Positions 33,998 through 44,176 of a stretch of DNA of 64,000 bases are shown here, piece after piece. Each line of letters begins with the position of its first letter. The stretch's first letter is position 1. This DNA comes from Ceratobasidium sp. AG-K (Eukaryota > Basidiomycota > Agaricomycetes > Cantharellales > Ceratobasidiaceae). The stretch covers positions 124,001 to 188,000 of the forward strand of contig JAWNGF010000008.1 of the NCBI GenBank assembly GCA_037039685.1, read 5' to 3'. A program made the position numbers and the translations under genes. Below the pieces are notes generated by a model. It did no database searches and was not told where the DNA came from. It saw nothing but the letters and a program-made list of their open reading frames with translations.

Positions 33998-34454
33998 TGT
34001 CGTAAGCTTCTTCTTGGTGGCTATGAGACAAGCCGCGACGGAGAGTGGACGGCACTAAGACCTAAGTGACCTCTTGAACCGCAACACACTTAAGCGTCTG
34101 TAGGCTCTTGAGGGTAGGGGTGGTTCTGAGTGTCACTCAAAGGGGATGTTTTGACGAGACAAAACAAGCTGGGGTTACCAGGCTTGTTGGTCCTCTATAT
34201 ATATTCAGAAAGTGGCCGAGTCATACAAGGCGCAGCCACACGAGTCATACATAACAGCCAGTCAGGAGTGTCCATGTGAGTCATGCTGTATGAACAGACA
34301 TGACTCGTAGCAAGCACAGCCGCGTTACACAATGTAACAGAATAACCACAAGAAGGTGGCAACGCGGCAAACAGAAACGGGGAACGTAACAACAAGAGGG
34401 GAACAGGCGGGCGAGAACACGGGCGAGTCCGATGGAGTGAGCTAGCTCACGACA
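33998..34454 (-). repeat. Solo LTR, Tf1/sushi-like, with TSD CCCTG
   Basis: A 457-bp LTR lying in the minus orientation. Read on the minus strand it starts TGTCGTGAGC and ends GCTTACGACA. It has TATATATA followed by an inverted repeat and CCCAGCTTGTTTTGTC, resembling the primer region of the Gypsy-2 LTR (CCCAGCTTGCTTCGCC). The 5-bp duplication CCCTG is perfect at 33993-33997 and 34455-34459. No internal region remains, so it arose by LTR-LTR recombination inside the hAT left end. Confidence 0.9.
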
Positions 34455-34536
34455 CCCTGGGTCCCATAGATGCAGACCCGCAGACCCATGGAACCATGGA
34501 CCCACAGACCCACAGACTCAGGACCCAGGAACCCAA

Positions 34537-34572
34537 ATACCCAGGAACTCAGGAACTCAGGAACTCAGGAAC
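34537..34572. repeat. Short tandem repeat, 8-bp unit AGGAACTC
   Basis: About four tandem units of AGGAACTC (the last is AGGAACCC), within the repeat-rich left end of the hAT element. Confidence 0.7.
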
Positions 34573-34739
34573 CCAGGGAAGCAATTTGCCAAGACCCATG
34601 GAGTATGGGATTCATGGGCCACGGGTCCACAGGTCCTGGGTCCACAGGGACATGGGTCCACAGGGACATGGGTATGTATGCTGATGAGTTCATGGGCCAA
34701 GAGGCTCATGGACCTATGGTCTCATGTTGATTCTGGGAT

Positions 34740-36448
34740 AGACAATTGCCTGAATGCACAGGCTTGTGGATCATGGTCCATGTTATTCAATAACCACAGC
34801 ACCCTGTATTTACCATTATGCAAATAGAATCTCTAACCATAGAAAACTAACATATCCAGATCACCAGGGAACACTAAGGTGCTACACATATATCATTTAA
34901 GCTGTATGTCCATATGGCACACATGGTCCATTGAACCAATATCTATATACATGGAACAATGCACCCAACATGGGGACAACACCAGCTTAGCAAGACAAAA
35001 CTATTTACAAAAAGAAACATCACAAGAGCCTCAATTGAAAAGTTAGTTGGCAAGGGTTAGTATCAATGACCACCCACTCATTACAGTAGATGAGTGGCCA
35101 TGTCCTACAACCACGTAAACAACTTATTAGCAGTGACAAGATAGTACATATCAAGCTAGGTACTCACGATGCATTTCTAGATCAGGAGGCCATTGCTTGC
35201 TATATAAAGCGAATCTGAGTGCATGGATTGCATCAGTATCAGAGTAGTGGTGTAGTGCAGAGACCACATACCTCATTAATTAAATCTGAAACGAGTGAGA
35301 CAAACGATACCAGTGGGTGCAAATAAGATGGAACAAGCAACAGGAAACACAAAGCAAGAAAGCTTGTTGCCAATTAAGAATGGCAACATGCACGGAAACA
35401 AAATAAATGGTCGAGTGGTTGAGAATGGTGGGTGTAGTCGAAGTCACAGGTTTAATAACAGTACAAGAGGAATCTGAGATGTCAAAGGCAAAGTTGTCGG
35501 GAGTAGGATGACACAAATCGAAAGGGATGGTCAAGAGGAAATGTTTGAAGTCAAAATCGAAGGGATTGTGAGCAGATGAGGGCAAGGGTCAAGATTCGGA
35601 GGGCACAGTGAGCAGGTGATACGTAACAGGGGGTGCAAGTAGCCAATAGTTGGAGCGAGTGAGTCAACAATAACCGAACAGGAAGGCATGAGGGGGCACA
35701 ACGATGAGGAGAGAGCCATGCGTGTCAGCCGGTTATATACCCTCAGTGCCGAGAATATTTTGTGCGGCTTGGCATCAGGAATGAACAGTGGGGGAGGCCG
35801 AATCTTGGCGTGGGGTGCCGAGCGCGTCATGCGGAAGGCGCTGTCAATGTCGGGCAGTTGTGTCGCGGTGCTCTCAGCCAAGGCGAGTGCCAGTAAGCCG
35901 ACATTGCTGTGTCTATGTTCCATGTCGTGCAACTGGCTCAGCAAGCAGCATAGACAGGCTCGTGAGCCAGGTACTTACATGTATGCATCCTGTACGTCCA
36001 GCGTGGGCACTTGGTGGAGTGTGTTTTGCCTCTGTCAGGCACAGTGCTGGTGTCCTGGCAATTTCTAGCTTGAAACCTTAGTCTGCCAGTTGACCCTAAT
36101 GTCAATGCGAAACAGACGTACGAGCACAAGAGTTGTGAGCCTGAACACCAAGGGAATGGCATGACAGGGAGAATGAGCAGACGAAAAGAAAAGAGTGACT
36201 AGTGGTGACTGGGTGTCGTGGAAAAGAGCCTGTCACGTGTAAGTTCAACATACAGGGTTGACATACCAAGACAGCAAAGAAATGTGTCGCGGCTGACCTG
36301 ACCGAACACTCGTCCACCAACAATGACATCACACAACGCCAGTGGGAATAAAATGATCGAAAATATGATATGTTTCGCCATACTTCCTCTAAAGCAGCGC
36401 TCTACAACTGAATTGTGGTGGGCGGACGTACAGCTTTCCCTTACTCAA
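34740..36448. other. Internal hAT-element DNA without a recognised gene
   Basis: AT-rich to mixed DNA. The best frame is 35531-35944 on the minus strand (137 codons; NVGLLALALAESTATQLPDI, MTRSAPHAKIRPPPLF), without domain or clear splice partners. It could be a passenger gene of the transposon or chance. 36300-36448 is the likely promoter and leader of the transposase gene. Confidence 0.35.
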
Positions 36449-39400
36449 ATGGCTCCAGCATTGACCTACGTTCCAGATTCGGACGAGGAGGCGGCAAACC
36501 GTGGCCGGTCAACGAATGGTAAGTCCTTAACTAAGTTTGCCAGGTTGTCAAGGGATGAGAGCAATTCGCCTTAGTGGCCAAGTCTGGGACGGCAAACGGC
36601 AAACGCGTGCGTTCCGAGCGTCCAGCAACGCAATCTAGTAAGTCTCAGTTTTATATCTCTCGTACCAACTTCTATTGATCGCAATGCACTAATTACAGAT
36701 AAACGAAAGAAGGACGAAAAACCCAACAAAACCGGCACCCCGGCCCCGCCAAAGAAACCTAAAGCCTTCGGGTCCGCTGTATCGTTAGAGGAGCAGGCAG
36801 CCAAGAATGCCGCCGCTTGGCTTTCCACAATGGAACAGCAAAGGGCTGCTCCAGCCAAAGAAGAGCTAGGTGGGTATTTCCTGTTTCTCTTATAGTTTTA
36901 TTCACAGCGATTGCAGTGGCAACCATTGAGCACATCAAGAAGAGCACCTCAGGCGCGTACAGCACATTTGAGTTGCCGAAACTGGTCAAGCCAAAGAAGA
37001 AAGGCGGGAAGTACGAATTGTACGCCTTCATTTGTAAGAGGTAAGACGGTTCTATAACCAGTTTATGCCAAATTGACTCACCTCCGACAGCTGTCGCGAA
37101 CGACTGACACGTTGGGTTGGCGATTCCAACACGTCGTCGCTCCTCAAGCATCAAGCTCGCTGCGAGCTCCGCAAGCATCAAGGCATTGTGACAGAGTTCG
37201 GCATCACTGGTGGCGGGGGTTTGCCCTTGAACTACGAGATCCGAGAGTACGCGGTCCTTTGGATCGCCGAGGATGGCTGCTCGTTTAACACGATTGAGGA
37301 TCGTTATGTGAGTTCAACTCACTATTTGTGTATACTTACATTGCTGATCCAACTGTAGCTTCACAAGCTCATGCCTCGTGAGGTCGTCAAGATGCTCCCG
37401 CATCGCAGAACTCTGGTCAAAGACATCGTGATCATGTATCAGATGACTCAAAAAGCGATTAAAGCGATGCTTTTGGTTCATCACTTACTCAGTATGACTA
37501 TGTGCGAGCTGAAACCAATGGCTTACGCTAGGAGGTTGTTGGGGTGCTACATATAGTCCTTGACATGTATCAGTCGGCTAACGGACACGATTACCTAGGC
37601 ATTGTCATATTCCATCCAGCAGTCAAAGAAAACTCGCTCCAGATTGAGCGATTTGTGCTTGAATGCCTCAGGTATGTCTGACTCAAATGTCGTTACTGCA
37701 CACATGTTGTTACTGCTCACTAACTTGGCGTTTTTCTAGTTTCTCCGGTAAACACACAGGTGCCGCTCTCGCAAACACTGTACACCAAGTCTTAACACAC
37801 TTCGAGATTCAAGACTGGGTGAGTTTGCTTAAAGAGAGTGAATACTGAGTAGCTGAACACACTCAAACAGGTATGGGGGGTAGTATGCAACAATGCCTTG
37901 AACAACAGTGACATGATGAACCATTTCAAGAAGTTCAAGATGAAGCGACTTACCAGGCCGGCTGCCAGGGTGCATTGCGTCCTGCACATCCTCAATTTCA
38001 TGTTGAAGGTACGTGTTTCAGTCTCACCACTCTATGTTGTTTGTCTTCCTTCCCAACGCTATCCCTCTCCGCATCATTTCTCTCCGTTGGCTGTCCATCA
38101 ACTAACCATTCATAGGCTATCGCAGCACCCTTCCTATGAAAACGTGCTGAAGCCAAGGCTACAACTGGCGAAGATGACGACCAGCGAGATGGCAGTCTCT
38201 CTGGTTTGAGCGACGAAGAAGCTGCGGGTGAGGGTGAGGACGAGGATGTCGATGAGGAACTGGATCTCAATGCCAAGGTAGGTCAAAAATGTGACACTTA
38301 TTGCTTTGCTTACATTTTGTGTTGTAGGACGAGACGGGCGAAGACAACGGCACTGCTCCCTTGCGCTCATTGGACCCCAATGATGATGACGATGACGACG
38401 AAGATCTTGCGGATGTATTTATCCCTGAGATGCTGGCCGGGTCCCGTGATGAAAGAGAACTAAAGAGCGCGCTGAAAGCACTCTATAAGGTACACGTGCT
38501 TTTTTCCCTTCGTTTTCCGTCGCGTTGCTCACCTCAAAACAGTTTGCGTGGCTTGCTCGGAAGCTGCGATTCTCGCCTCGCTTCAGGGGCGAATTCCAGG
38601 AGCTTTGTGCTCAGCTCGGGCTCCCAACTCCCCACAACGTACAACGCGATGTTGCCCCTTGCTGGAATTCGACCGCAATGATGATCAAAGACGCGGTTCG
38701 GCTCGAAGACGGCATGTAAGCTCTCACTTCGACTCGTGTGGCTTCAGAACACTCACCAACGTCTCAAGCCTTGCATTCCAGCAAACCAGCGAAGTTCCGA
38801 TCAAGAAGCGAGTCACGAAGGAGGAGTTTAAGGCGATGAAGCTGCTGCTTCAGTTGTTGATGGTATGCTCCATTCTTAGACACATATTTATTAACCTAAT
38901 TCGTTCAATTGTGTAGCCTCTTACAACGTTGACCAAGATCATGTCACAGTCGAATGTCTCCATGCTCGCGGACGTGTTAGTCCATTACAACAGCCTCAAC
39001 CACGAGTACTTGAACATGGCCGAGGACAATTGCTTCCCCCGTTGGGCCTGTCAGGCGGCGAATCGAGCGCGCTTGAAGCTCAACAAATACTATGCGATAT
39101 CCGACTTGTCTCATTTGTATTGACTCGCCATATGTTTGCCTGTTTTTCTCCCTTGCGTTGCCCGGTCTCTAACCTCGCTTTAGTACTGCATCCATCAAAC
39201 CAGCAAGCATACCCTCTACGACTCGATTGGAAACCCGAGTGGGTTGAGGAGGCGAGCAGCATTGCTGTTGAATACTGGAACAAGTTCTACAAACCCGACG
39301 ACTACAACATTGGCAACAATGCGTCATCGCAATTGCAATTTGGGTACTCGGTAAGTTTGGGCGTTCTGTTTGCACATTTCGTGTTTAATGGACTGATATC

Positions 39401-39971
39401 TGTTGTTCTCAGTCTTTCGCCGACAACATCTACAGGTTCCTGGCTGATGAGAACGACAAACCAGTTGATCTGGTCACAGGTTTCATTACCGGTACGCCCG
39501 CTCGTGGGGTGATTTCAGTGTACTTAGTCACTCTCTTAGGAAAACCCACGCTTGACCGAACAAAAGCAGGGCGTGTGAAGCCTGTGAACCCCCTCACTTG
39601 GTGGTACGCCCAACGGTTGGCGGGCGATGAGCACAACGGGCTGACCCAGATGGCCCTCGATATTCTGGGTGCCCCTGGTACGTGCCAACATGTCCCCAAA
39701 TGTGAATTGTACACTTACAACTGATCTAGCGACCAGCGTCAAGGTAGAGCGAGCATTTTCTTTTGTTAGCAACCTGGTCAGTAAACGCCGTCACAGGATG
39801 TCGGCGTACACGGTACAGTCTACGGCATCCTTGGGCGCATATTCCCGAGCCAACATTGTCCCGGCTGGCATTCTTGCCAAGGCTCATCATTGGGCTTGGG
39901 AAAAGGCCCAAGCTAATGCTTGCACGAAGGCCGCCAAGGCCCAAATGCAGGCCGCTGAAGCGGAGGCTTAG
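36449..39971 (+). pseudogene. hAT-family transposase with BED finger, about 18 exons, probably inactive
   Basis: Exons: 36449-36518, 36575-36637, 36699-36869, 36908-37040, 37091-37307, 37359-37475, 37532-37671, 37740-37818, 37871-38008, 38116 or 38158-38277, 38328-38489, 38543-38715, 38769-38862, 38917-about 39117, about 39184-39350, 39413-39491, 39540-39677, 39730-39971. A BED-type finger (CKSCRERL...LLKHQARC) is followed by the RNase H-like core (VLHIVLDMYQSANGHDYLGI) and an acidic insert (DDDDDDEDLADVF). The dimerisation domain is complete (NPLTWWYAQRL...VKVERAFSFVSN). Oddities: the usual TDNASNN is VCNNALNN, so the second catalytic Asp is Asn; RWNST is CWNST; an in-frame TGA lies at 38137 unless the later acceptor is used; the splice near 39117 does not keep frame; and TAG at 39969 cuts off an open acidic tail (DIDLDDLDD, to 40083). 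It could be a decayed transposase or, less likely, a domesticated one. Confidence 0.75.
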
Positions 39972-40085
39972 GCCCTTGCTGCTGGAGTGGAGTCGGAGGA
40001 GTCGCAACAGGGTGAGGATACTAATGACAACCAGGTTCTCAATCCATTGTCTGACATTGACCTTGATGATCTTGATGATTAGCGG
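39972..40085 (+). other. Former acidic C-terminal tail of the hAT protein
   Basis: After the TAG at 39969-39971 the same frame stays open for about 37 codons (ALAAGVESEESQQGEDTNDN, then QVLNPLSDIDLDDLDD) to TAG at 40081. The composition fits a real tail lost by one nonsense change. Confidence 0.6.
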
Positions 40086-40575
40086 TTATGCTATGAGATG
40101 TGCCCAGTTATATTTGATACATAATAGAATACACTGCCTAATACACCCCGTGCGACCTCTAAGTACATGCAAAATCATTTGAGTTTTCTTGCACTTGTGT
40201 AAATGTTGGGTTATTTTGGATTGTAAGTACTCACGACAAGTTCCCAGGCTCCTTGCCAACCCGGGGGTGTTGGGGTTTGCCTTGCACAACATATTGTTCA
40301 GGCCAGTGCCCACGAAGGAAAAACCTCACAGACCCATACTGCTTGGGCCAGTGAGAACGAGTACCCGCAGCTCCCGGGTCCGTGGACTCATGAGACCCAT
40401 GTGGGCCACGGGTCATGGATGGCCCGTGGAACCATGGGACCATGGGTCGACCACGGGTCCAGGGAAATTGGTAATTCAGCTCAACGGGACACGGGACGGG
40501 CTCAGGATTGTTTTTGTCCTACAGATCCGTGTTCCCGGGTACAGATCCATGTCAGTGGCCCATATACCAACTCTA

Positions 40576-41761
40576 GCCATCCATGAAGAAGTTTGTCAAC
40601 TCTTATGTGTCACACTGTGAAACATGCATTTGAGTTAAACCATTGAACCAACTCCCCACAGGACTACTGCATCCCTTACATATTCCTGAGAGACCTTGGG
40701 AGGAGATTTCCTATGACATGATTGTAGGGCTCCCAGAATCAGAAGGATATGACACAATCTTGACAGTGGTGGATCTGTTTTCTAAAATGGCACACTATCT
40801 CCCCTGCAAATCAACGGCCACAGCAGTAGACATAGCCAATATCTTTGTCGCAAACATTTGGAAACTTCACGGCACCCCAAAAGCAACAGTCTCAGATAGA
40901 GGACCCACTTTCAACTCAAAGTTCATTAGACATCTATACAAATGGTTGGATGTAAAACCCACCTTCAGCACAGCTTACCATCCAAGGACAGATGGACAGT
41001 CAGAGCAGGCAAACCAAGTCATTGAAATCTTTATTAGGGCATTTGTCAACCATAGGCAAAACGACTGGGTGGCCCTGCTCCCTATGGCGGAATTTGCTTA
41101 CAACAATGGAGTCCAAGCATCCACTGGCAAAATGCCCTTTCAGATCTGCCAAGGTTTCAACCCTAGAATGAACATTGGAGAAGAATCAGACTATACTGTT
41201 CCTGAAGCTGATGCCCATGCGGAATTCCTTTTGAAAGGATATGACGAAGTCAAAGCAGCTCTTATTCTAGCAAACCAGTCCTACAAACACTACTTTGATA
41301 AAGGAGCCAAAGAACCAGAAGAGATAAACCTTGGAGATAGAGTCTGGCTTAATCATCAGAACATATCCACAGACAGACCTTCGGTAAAACTCTCCCATAA
41401 AGTTTTGGGCCCTTACAAAGTACTGGAAAAAGTAGGAACTCATGCCTTTAAACTGGAATTACCAAAATCAATGAAGATTCATCCTGTCTTCCATGTCATG
41501 CTGCTTAAAAAATTCCACCCTGATCCTCATGGTCGTGAACCCACTCAACCACCTCCTATTATCACAAAGGAAGGAGAAGAAGAGTGGGAAGTTAAAGAGA
41601 TCCTTAATTCCAAGAAAATTTGCTGTCAACTCCACTATTATGTCAAATGGAAAGGATACTCTCATGCAGACAACTCTTGGCAACCAAAAGAAGATCTCAA
41701 AAATGCTCCTGAACTAGTTGATAAGTTCCACAGACTCCATCTCACTGCACCAGGCCCTTAG
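40576..41761 (+). pseudogene. Gypsy-3 pol fragment: integrase and chromodomain
   Basis: The frame opens with the end of the HHCC finger. A TGA replaces the codon after CETCI (near 40631); the frame is then open from 40643 for 372 codons. It keeps YDMIVGLPE, VSDRGPTFNS and DGQSEQANQVIE (D, D, E) and the chromodomain (WEVKEILNSKK, YYVKWKGYSHADNSWQPKED). It differs from Gypsy-1 at scattered residues. No start codon, protease or reverse transcriptase is left, so it cannot act on its own. Confidence 0.9.
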
Positions 41762-41771
41762 GAGGGGGTAA

Positions 41772-42188
41772 TGTCATGAGCTGACTAAGCTCAGACATTT
41801 TATTCTGATTTTATATTCTTTTTTCCGAACACTTTCCTTTTTTGGTACAAATGTCCTTTGGCGCTTAAATTGTATCATGTGATGTATTTGTCTTTTCATT
41901 TGATATCGGTGTTGCTTCCTGAACTTCCAGAATGTTGAGTCATATCTCTTATCTCGCTTATCATTGGTTGTACTTGGCTTTCCCACACTGATAAATGATG
42001 ACATGGCACTGATCCCTCATGTATATTAACCCAGAGGTCAAGCCAGTTAACAACAAGGCTTGACCTCCTCTCCACTAGGACTTGACAATATCAAATCCTC
42101 TTAACTACTTCTACTCCTTGGGTTCTAAGACTTGTCCCAGTCAAACCCCTTAACCTTTATATATACCTAATTGACCCAAGTCAAGACA
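41772..42188 (+). repeat. 3' LTR of Gypsy-3
   Basis: 417 bp, TGTCATGAGC...GTCAAGACA, closely similar to the Gypsy-1 LTR and containing the AAGGCTTGACCT primer motif. It is preceded by the tract GGAGGGGGTAA. No partner LTR remains. Confidence 0.9.
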
Positions 42189-42341
42189 CATGGACCTTGT
42201 CTTCCAAGCAACGTAGTTAGACCTGTCCTCTTTGAGGTCTTCGATCTCGAAGCGATGCCAGCTCATGTACAGGTCGGGGTTTGACATACTGTTCTGGTTG
42301 GAGGATGCTGTAGGTTTGGGAGATGAGGAGCTACTTGACAT
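42189..42341 (-). pseudogene. Copia-3 gag N-terminal fragment
   Basis: ATG at 42341 opens MSSSSSSPKPTASSNQ, then MSWHRFEIEDLKEDRSNYVA and WKTRSMCLDLG, the usual start of copia gag (L-x-E-D/G-x-N-Y/F-x-x-W-K). It is cut at 42189 by the Gypsy-3 LTR. The rest of the element is absent from the window. Confidence 0.8.
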
Positions 42342-42384
42342 ATAGATTTATGGTTGTTGCTAATAGGCAACAGGGCTCATAACC

Positions 42385-42651
42385 TGTTGCAAGCTAAGGA
42401 CACAACAACTCAGTCTATAAGAAGAAGACTAAATTGGAAACAAAATCTACCTAAGGACATGACAACTATGTACATAACAGGTCGGAAGTGTTCTAGATAG
42501 AATGTGATGAGAACATACCTCAGTCTATAAGAAGAAGACTGAGGAAAAAGGAAACAGGCAAAGCACCCTAGAAATGGACTCAGGGTCCAGGCAAACCAGT
42601 ACAACTGCCACACATGTATATACATACATGACTGTCAGTTGAATAACAACA
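42385..42651 (-). repeat. 5' LTR of Copia-3
   Basis: About 267 bp, minus-oriented. On the plus strand it starts TGTTGCAAGC next to GGGCTCATAACC (tRNA-Met half-molecule primer site) and ends AATAACAACA. A repeated segment CTCAGTCTATAAGAAGAAGA occurs twice (near 42411 and 42522). It lies inside Plavaka copy 2. Confidence 0.75.
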
Positions 42652-43260
42652 CCCTGATCCGTCCAGACTCTTGTTGGCCAATAACATAGATGATCCTTGA
42701 ATGCCCAGTTGCCAAGCAAGCCACGGACAATATCAATAATATTCCGGCCAAAGAGGTACTCAACTTGAATTCTCCCGTTTTTCTCTTTGATTTTGATTTT
42801 GTGCATCCTCCACTCTGGGCCATGTGGCAGTGTATCCAGGTCTTTCAGCATTTTGGAGCAGTTTTGCCATGGTGTCTGCCCCTCAAACTAAGAGCAAATA
42901 TTGCTGTCATAAGCCTGAGTTCTTAATATGTTTCACTTGTACTCACTACACGACTTTCCAGAAATCGATCCCAACCTTTGTTGGTAAGTCCAGTAGTCAT
43001 CAGTAGCTCCAGCATATTGAAATTATTGAGGTTTGATAAGGTACCAGTTGACTTGAGGTACGTGTCCAAGTCAAATGGTGGAGAAACAAAGTTGTTGATT
43101 GGTGAGCCTGCTAATGGCTCAGGGAATGATTCGACAAAGGTCTGACCGCCATCCTGAGAATCAAGGACCTTGCAGCATGGAATAGAAGAGTTGTGTTCTG
43201 TTGTTTGAGGCTCCCGGAGAGTCCGTGATTTGGGCTCAGTTGGAGTAGGTTCAATAGGTG
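42652..43260 (-). pseudogene. Plavaka transposase copy 2, middle part
   Basis: Reading downwards from 43260: TPIEPTPTEPKSRTLREPQ, then FVESFPEPLAGSPINNFVSP, LNNFNMLELLMTTGLTNKGW and DRFLES. After an intron near 42900-42960 come LKDLDTLPHGPEW, RNIIDIVRGLLGNWAFKDHL and CYWPTRVW. This matches the N-terminal third of Plavaka proteins and aligns with copy 1 (AELLAASNLTNNE...FLESEIV; EVIRKLMGDPKLKRDMRYAP). The gene is cut at 42652 by Copia-3, and its beginning lies 8.4 kb away at 51652-52034 beyond an LTR/Gypsy-2 nest. No C-terminal half is found. Confidence 0.8.
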
Positions 43261-43265
43261 CAGTG

Positions 43266-43622
43266 TGTCATGACCTCTTCTTCATTTCCTTTTCCTTGTT
43301 CTGTTTTGCCTCTTGTTGGTCTCGTTCTCCTCGTCTTGGCGCATTTAGTCACCTTTATGTAAGCCATGGTCGCGGGACATGCCTGCCTGGCATGTCTTCT
43401 CCTTCTCTCTTCTTGCCATGGACTTTTCACGTTTCCTTTGTCTCGCCCTTGCTTCTCTCGGACTCTTGCTTTTTCTCATTTTGGCTTCCTTTGTCGCCCT
43501 CTATCTATTGTACATAGCCACACTAGATAGTATATATACCAGTGACACAAGTCTTGTCTCTACAAGACTTGTTCTCTTGTTGTTTTCCCCATCACTTATC
43601 ACGTGACTCACTTAGGCCTTGG
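43266..43622 (+). repeat. LTR split by Gypsy-2, left part
   Basis: Starts TGTCATGACC. TATATATA at 43531-43538 is followed by the inverted repeat ACAAGTCTTGT...ACAAGACTTGT. Its right part is 51557-51646, ending GGGTTGTGACA. Together they form a 447-bp LTR with perfect target duplication CAGTG (43261-43265 and 51647-51651). No internal region is present, so it is a solo LTR of a further Tf1/sushi-like family. Confidence 0.85.
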
Positions 43623-44119
43623 TGTCGTGACCTGTCCCTCCCTCTGTCTCTTCTTGCGGACTCGTGGCTTGCACGGGCGCCTTAAGCGCCCTTCTTCTCC
43701 TCTGTGCCCTCTCCCTTGTTTAGTAAGGTGTATGGATGATGTGTCACCATGAGTCATATGACTCATGCTGTTTTCTATTGGCTGACCCGCGCAGCCCCCT
43801 TTATGACTCGGACTTTGACTCAGACCTGTGACTCATGTACTTACTATGACTCACTTGTTTTCTGAGTATATATACTGGCTTGCAAGCATGGTCATCCCCA
43901 GCTTGCTTCGCCTCGTCAACTCTCCCTGCAGTGTGATCAGAGGCACTTGGCTACTTAGCCCTTAGCGCAGCCACTTGGACTTAGGAGCTAGTGACTTGTA
44001 CTGACAAGACTAGCGTTTGTCCACCTTAGTGATAGAGTCTTAGAAGACTTATCACATATCGTTCCACATCTCAAAGGCCATTAGTGGTCGTCAACCATAG
44101 GCATTAGCAGGTTGCGACA
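43623..44119 (+). repeat. 5' LTR of Gypsy-2
   Basis: 497 bp, TGTCGTGACC...GGTTGCGACA. TATATATA at 43867-43874. GAGTCATATGACTC, a perfect palindrome, lies upstream and ATGACTC words recur through U3, possible activator sites. Confidence 0.93.
43900..43911 (+). promoter_or_regulatory. Predicted self-primer at RNA 5' end, Gypsy-2
   Basis: AGCTTGCTTCGC, 33 nt after the TATA box, is the exact reverse complement of GCGAAGCAAGCT at 44122-44133. The 3' LTR has T instead of C at the matching place (51341), which would still allow a G-U pair. Confidence 0.72.
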
Positions 44120-44121
44120 TT

Positions 44122-44133
44122 GCGAAGCAAGCT
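44122..44133 (+). promoter_or_regulatory. Primer-binding site of Gypsy-2
   Basis: GCGAAGCAAGCT at LTR end +3, the same offset as in Gypsy-1 and Gypsy-4. It is unlike theirs in sequence but pairs with its own RNA start. Confidence 0.72.
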
Positions 44134-44176
44134 CTTAGTACGCTGAGCCACGAGAAAAACAAGGTCACGTGACGAC

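Larger units (their letters stand above)
33741..40575 (+). mobile_element. Probable hAT transposon with subterminal GGGTCC/CATGG repeats
   Basis: The left end starts TAGAGATGTCACC. The right end, reverse complemented, starts TAGAGTTGGTATA. TAGAG-type ends are common in hAT elements. Just inside both ends (33750-33990 and 34455-34730; 40320-40480) words such as GGGTCCCATG, CCACGGGTCC and CCATGG recur many times, as in hAT subterminal repeats. The hAT transposase gene lies between in the same orientation. The 8-bp flanks (CACCATAG left, GCCATCCA right) do not match, and come from Copia-1 LTR and Gypsy-3 integrase respectively. Rearrangement at an end, or ectopic recombination between copies, is likely. 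Confidence 0.55.
40576..42188 (+). mobile_element. Gypsy-3, 3' part only (Gypsy-1 family)
   Basis: Integrase-to-LTR remnant close in sequence to Gypsy-1 30630-32225. The left edge joins the hAT right end at 40575 inside the integrase finger (PSMKKFVNSYVSHCETCI). The right edge is the LTR end at 42188 inside the gag of Copia-3. Everything upstream is missing. Confidence 0.9.

Noticed and set aside
33741..34740. Satellite or telomere-like array
   Set aside because: The GGGTCC/CCATGG words are irregularly spaced and recur at the other end of the hAT element, which fits subterminal repeats better than tandem satellite.
11795..42188. Gypsy-4 5' half and Gypsy-3 3' half as one split element
   Set aside because: Gypsy-3 is close to Gypsy-1 while Gypsy-4 is diverged in LTR and protein, and about 1.7 kb of pol is missing between them.
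43230..43517. Hydrophobic 95-codon plus-strand frame
   Set aside because: It lies inside the U3 of the LTR at 43266 and starts in Plavaka sequence; pyrimidine-rich LTR DNA gives such frames by chance.
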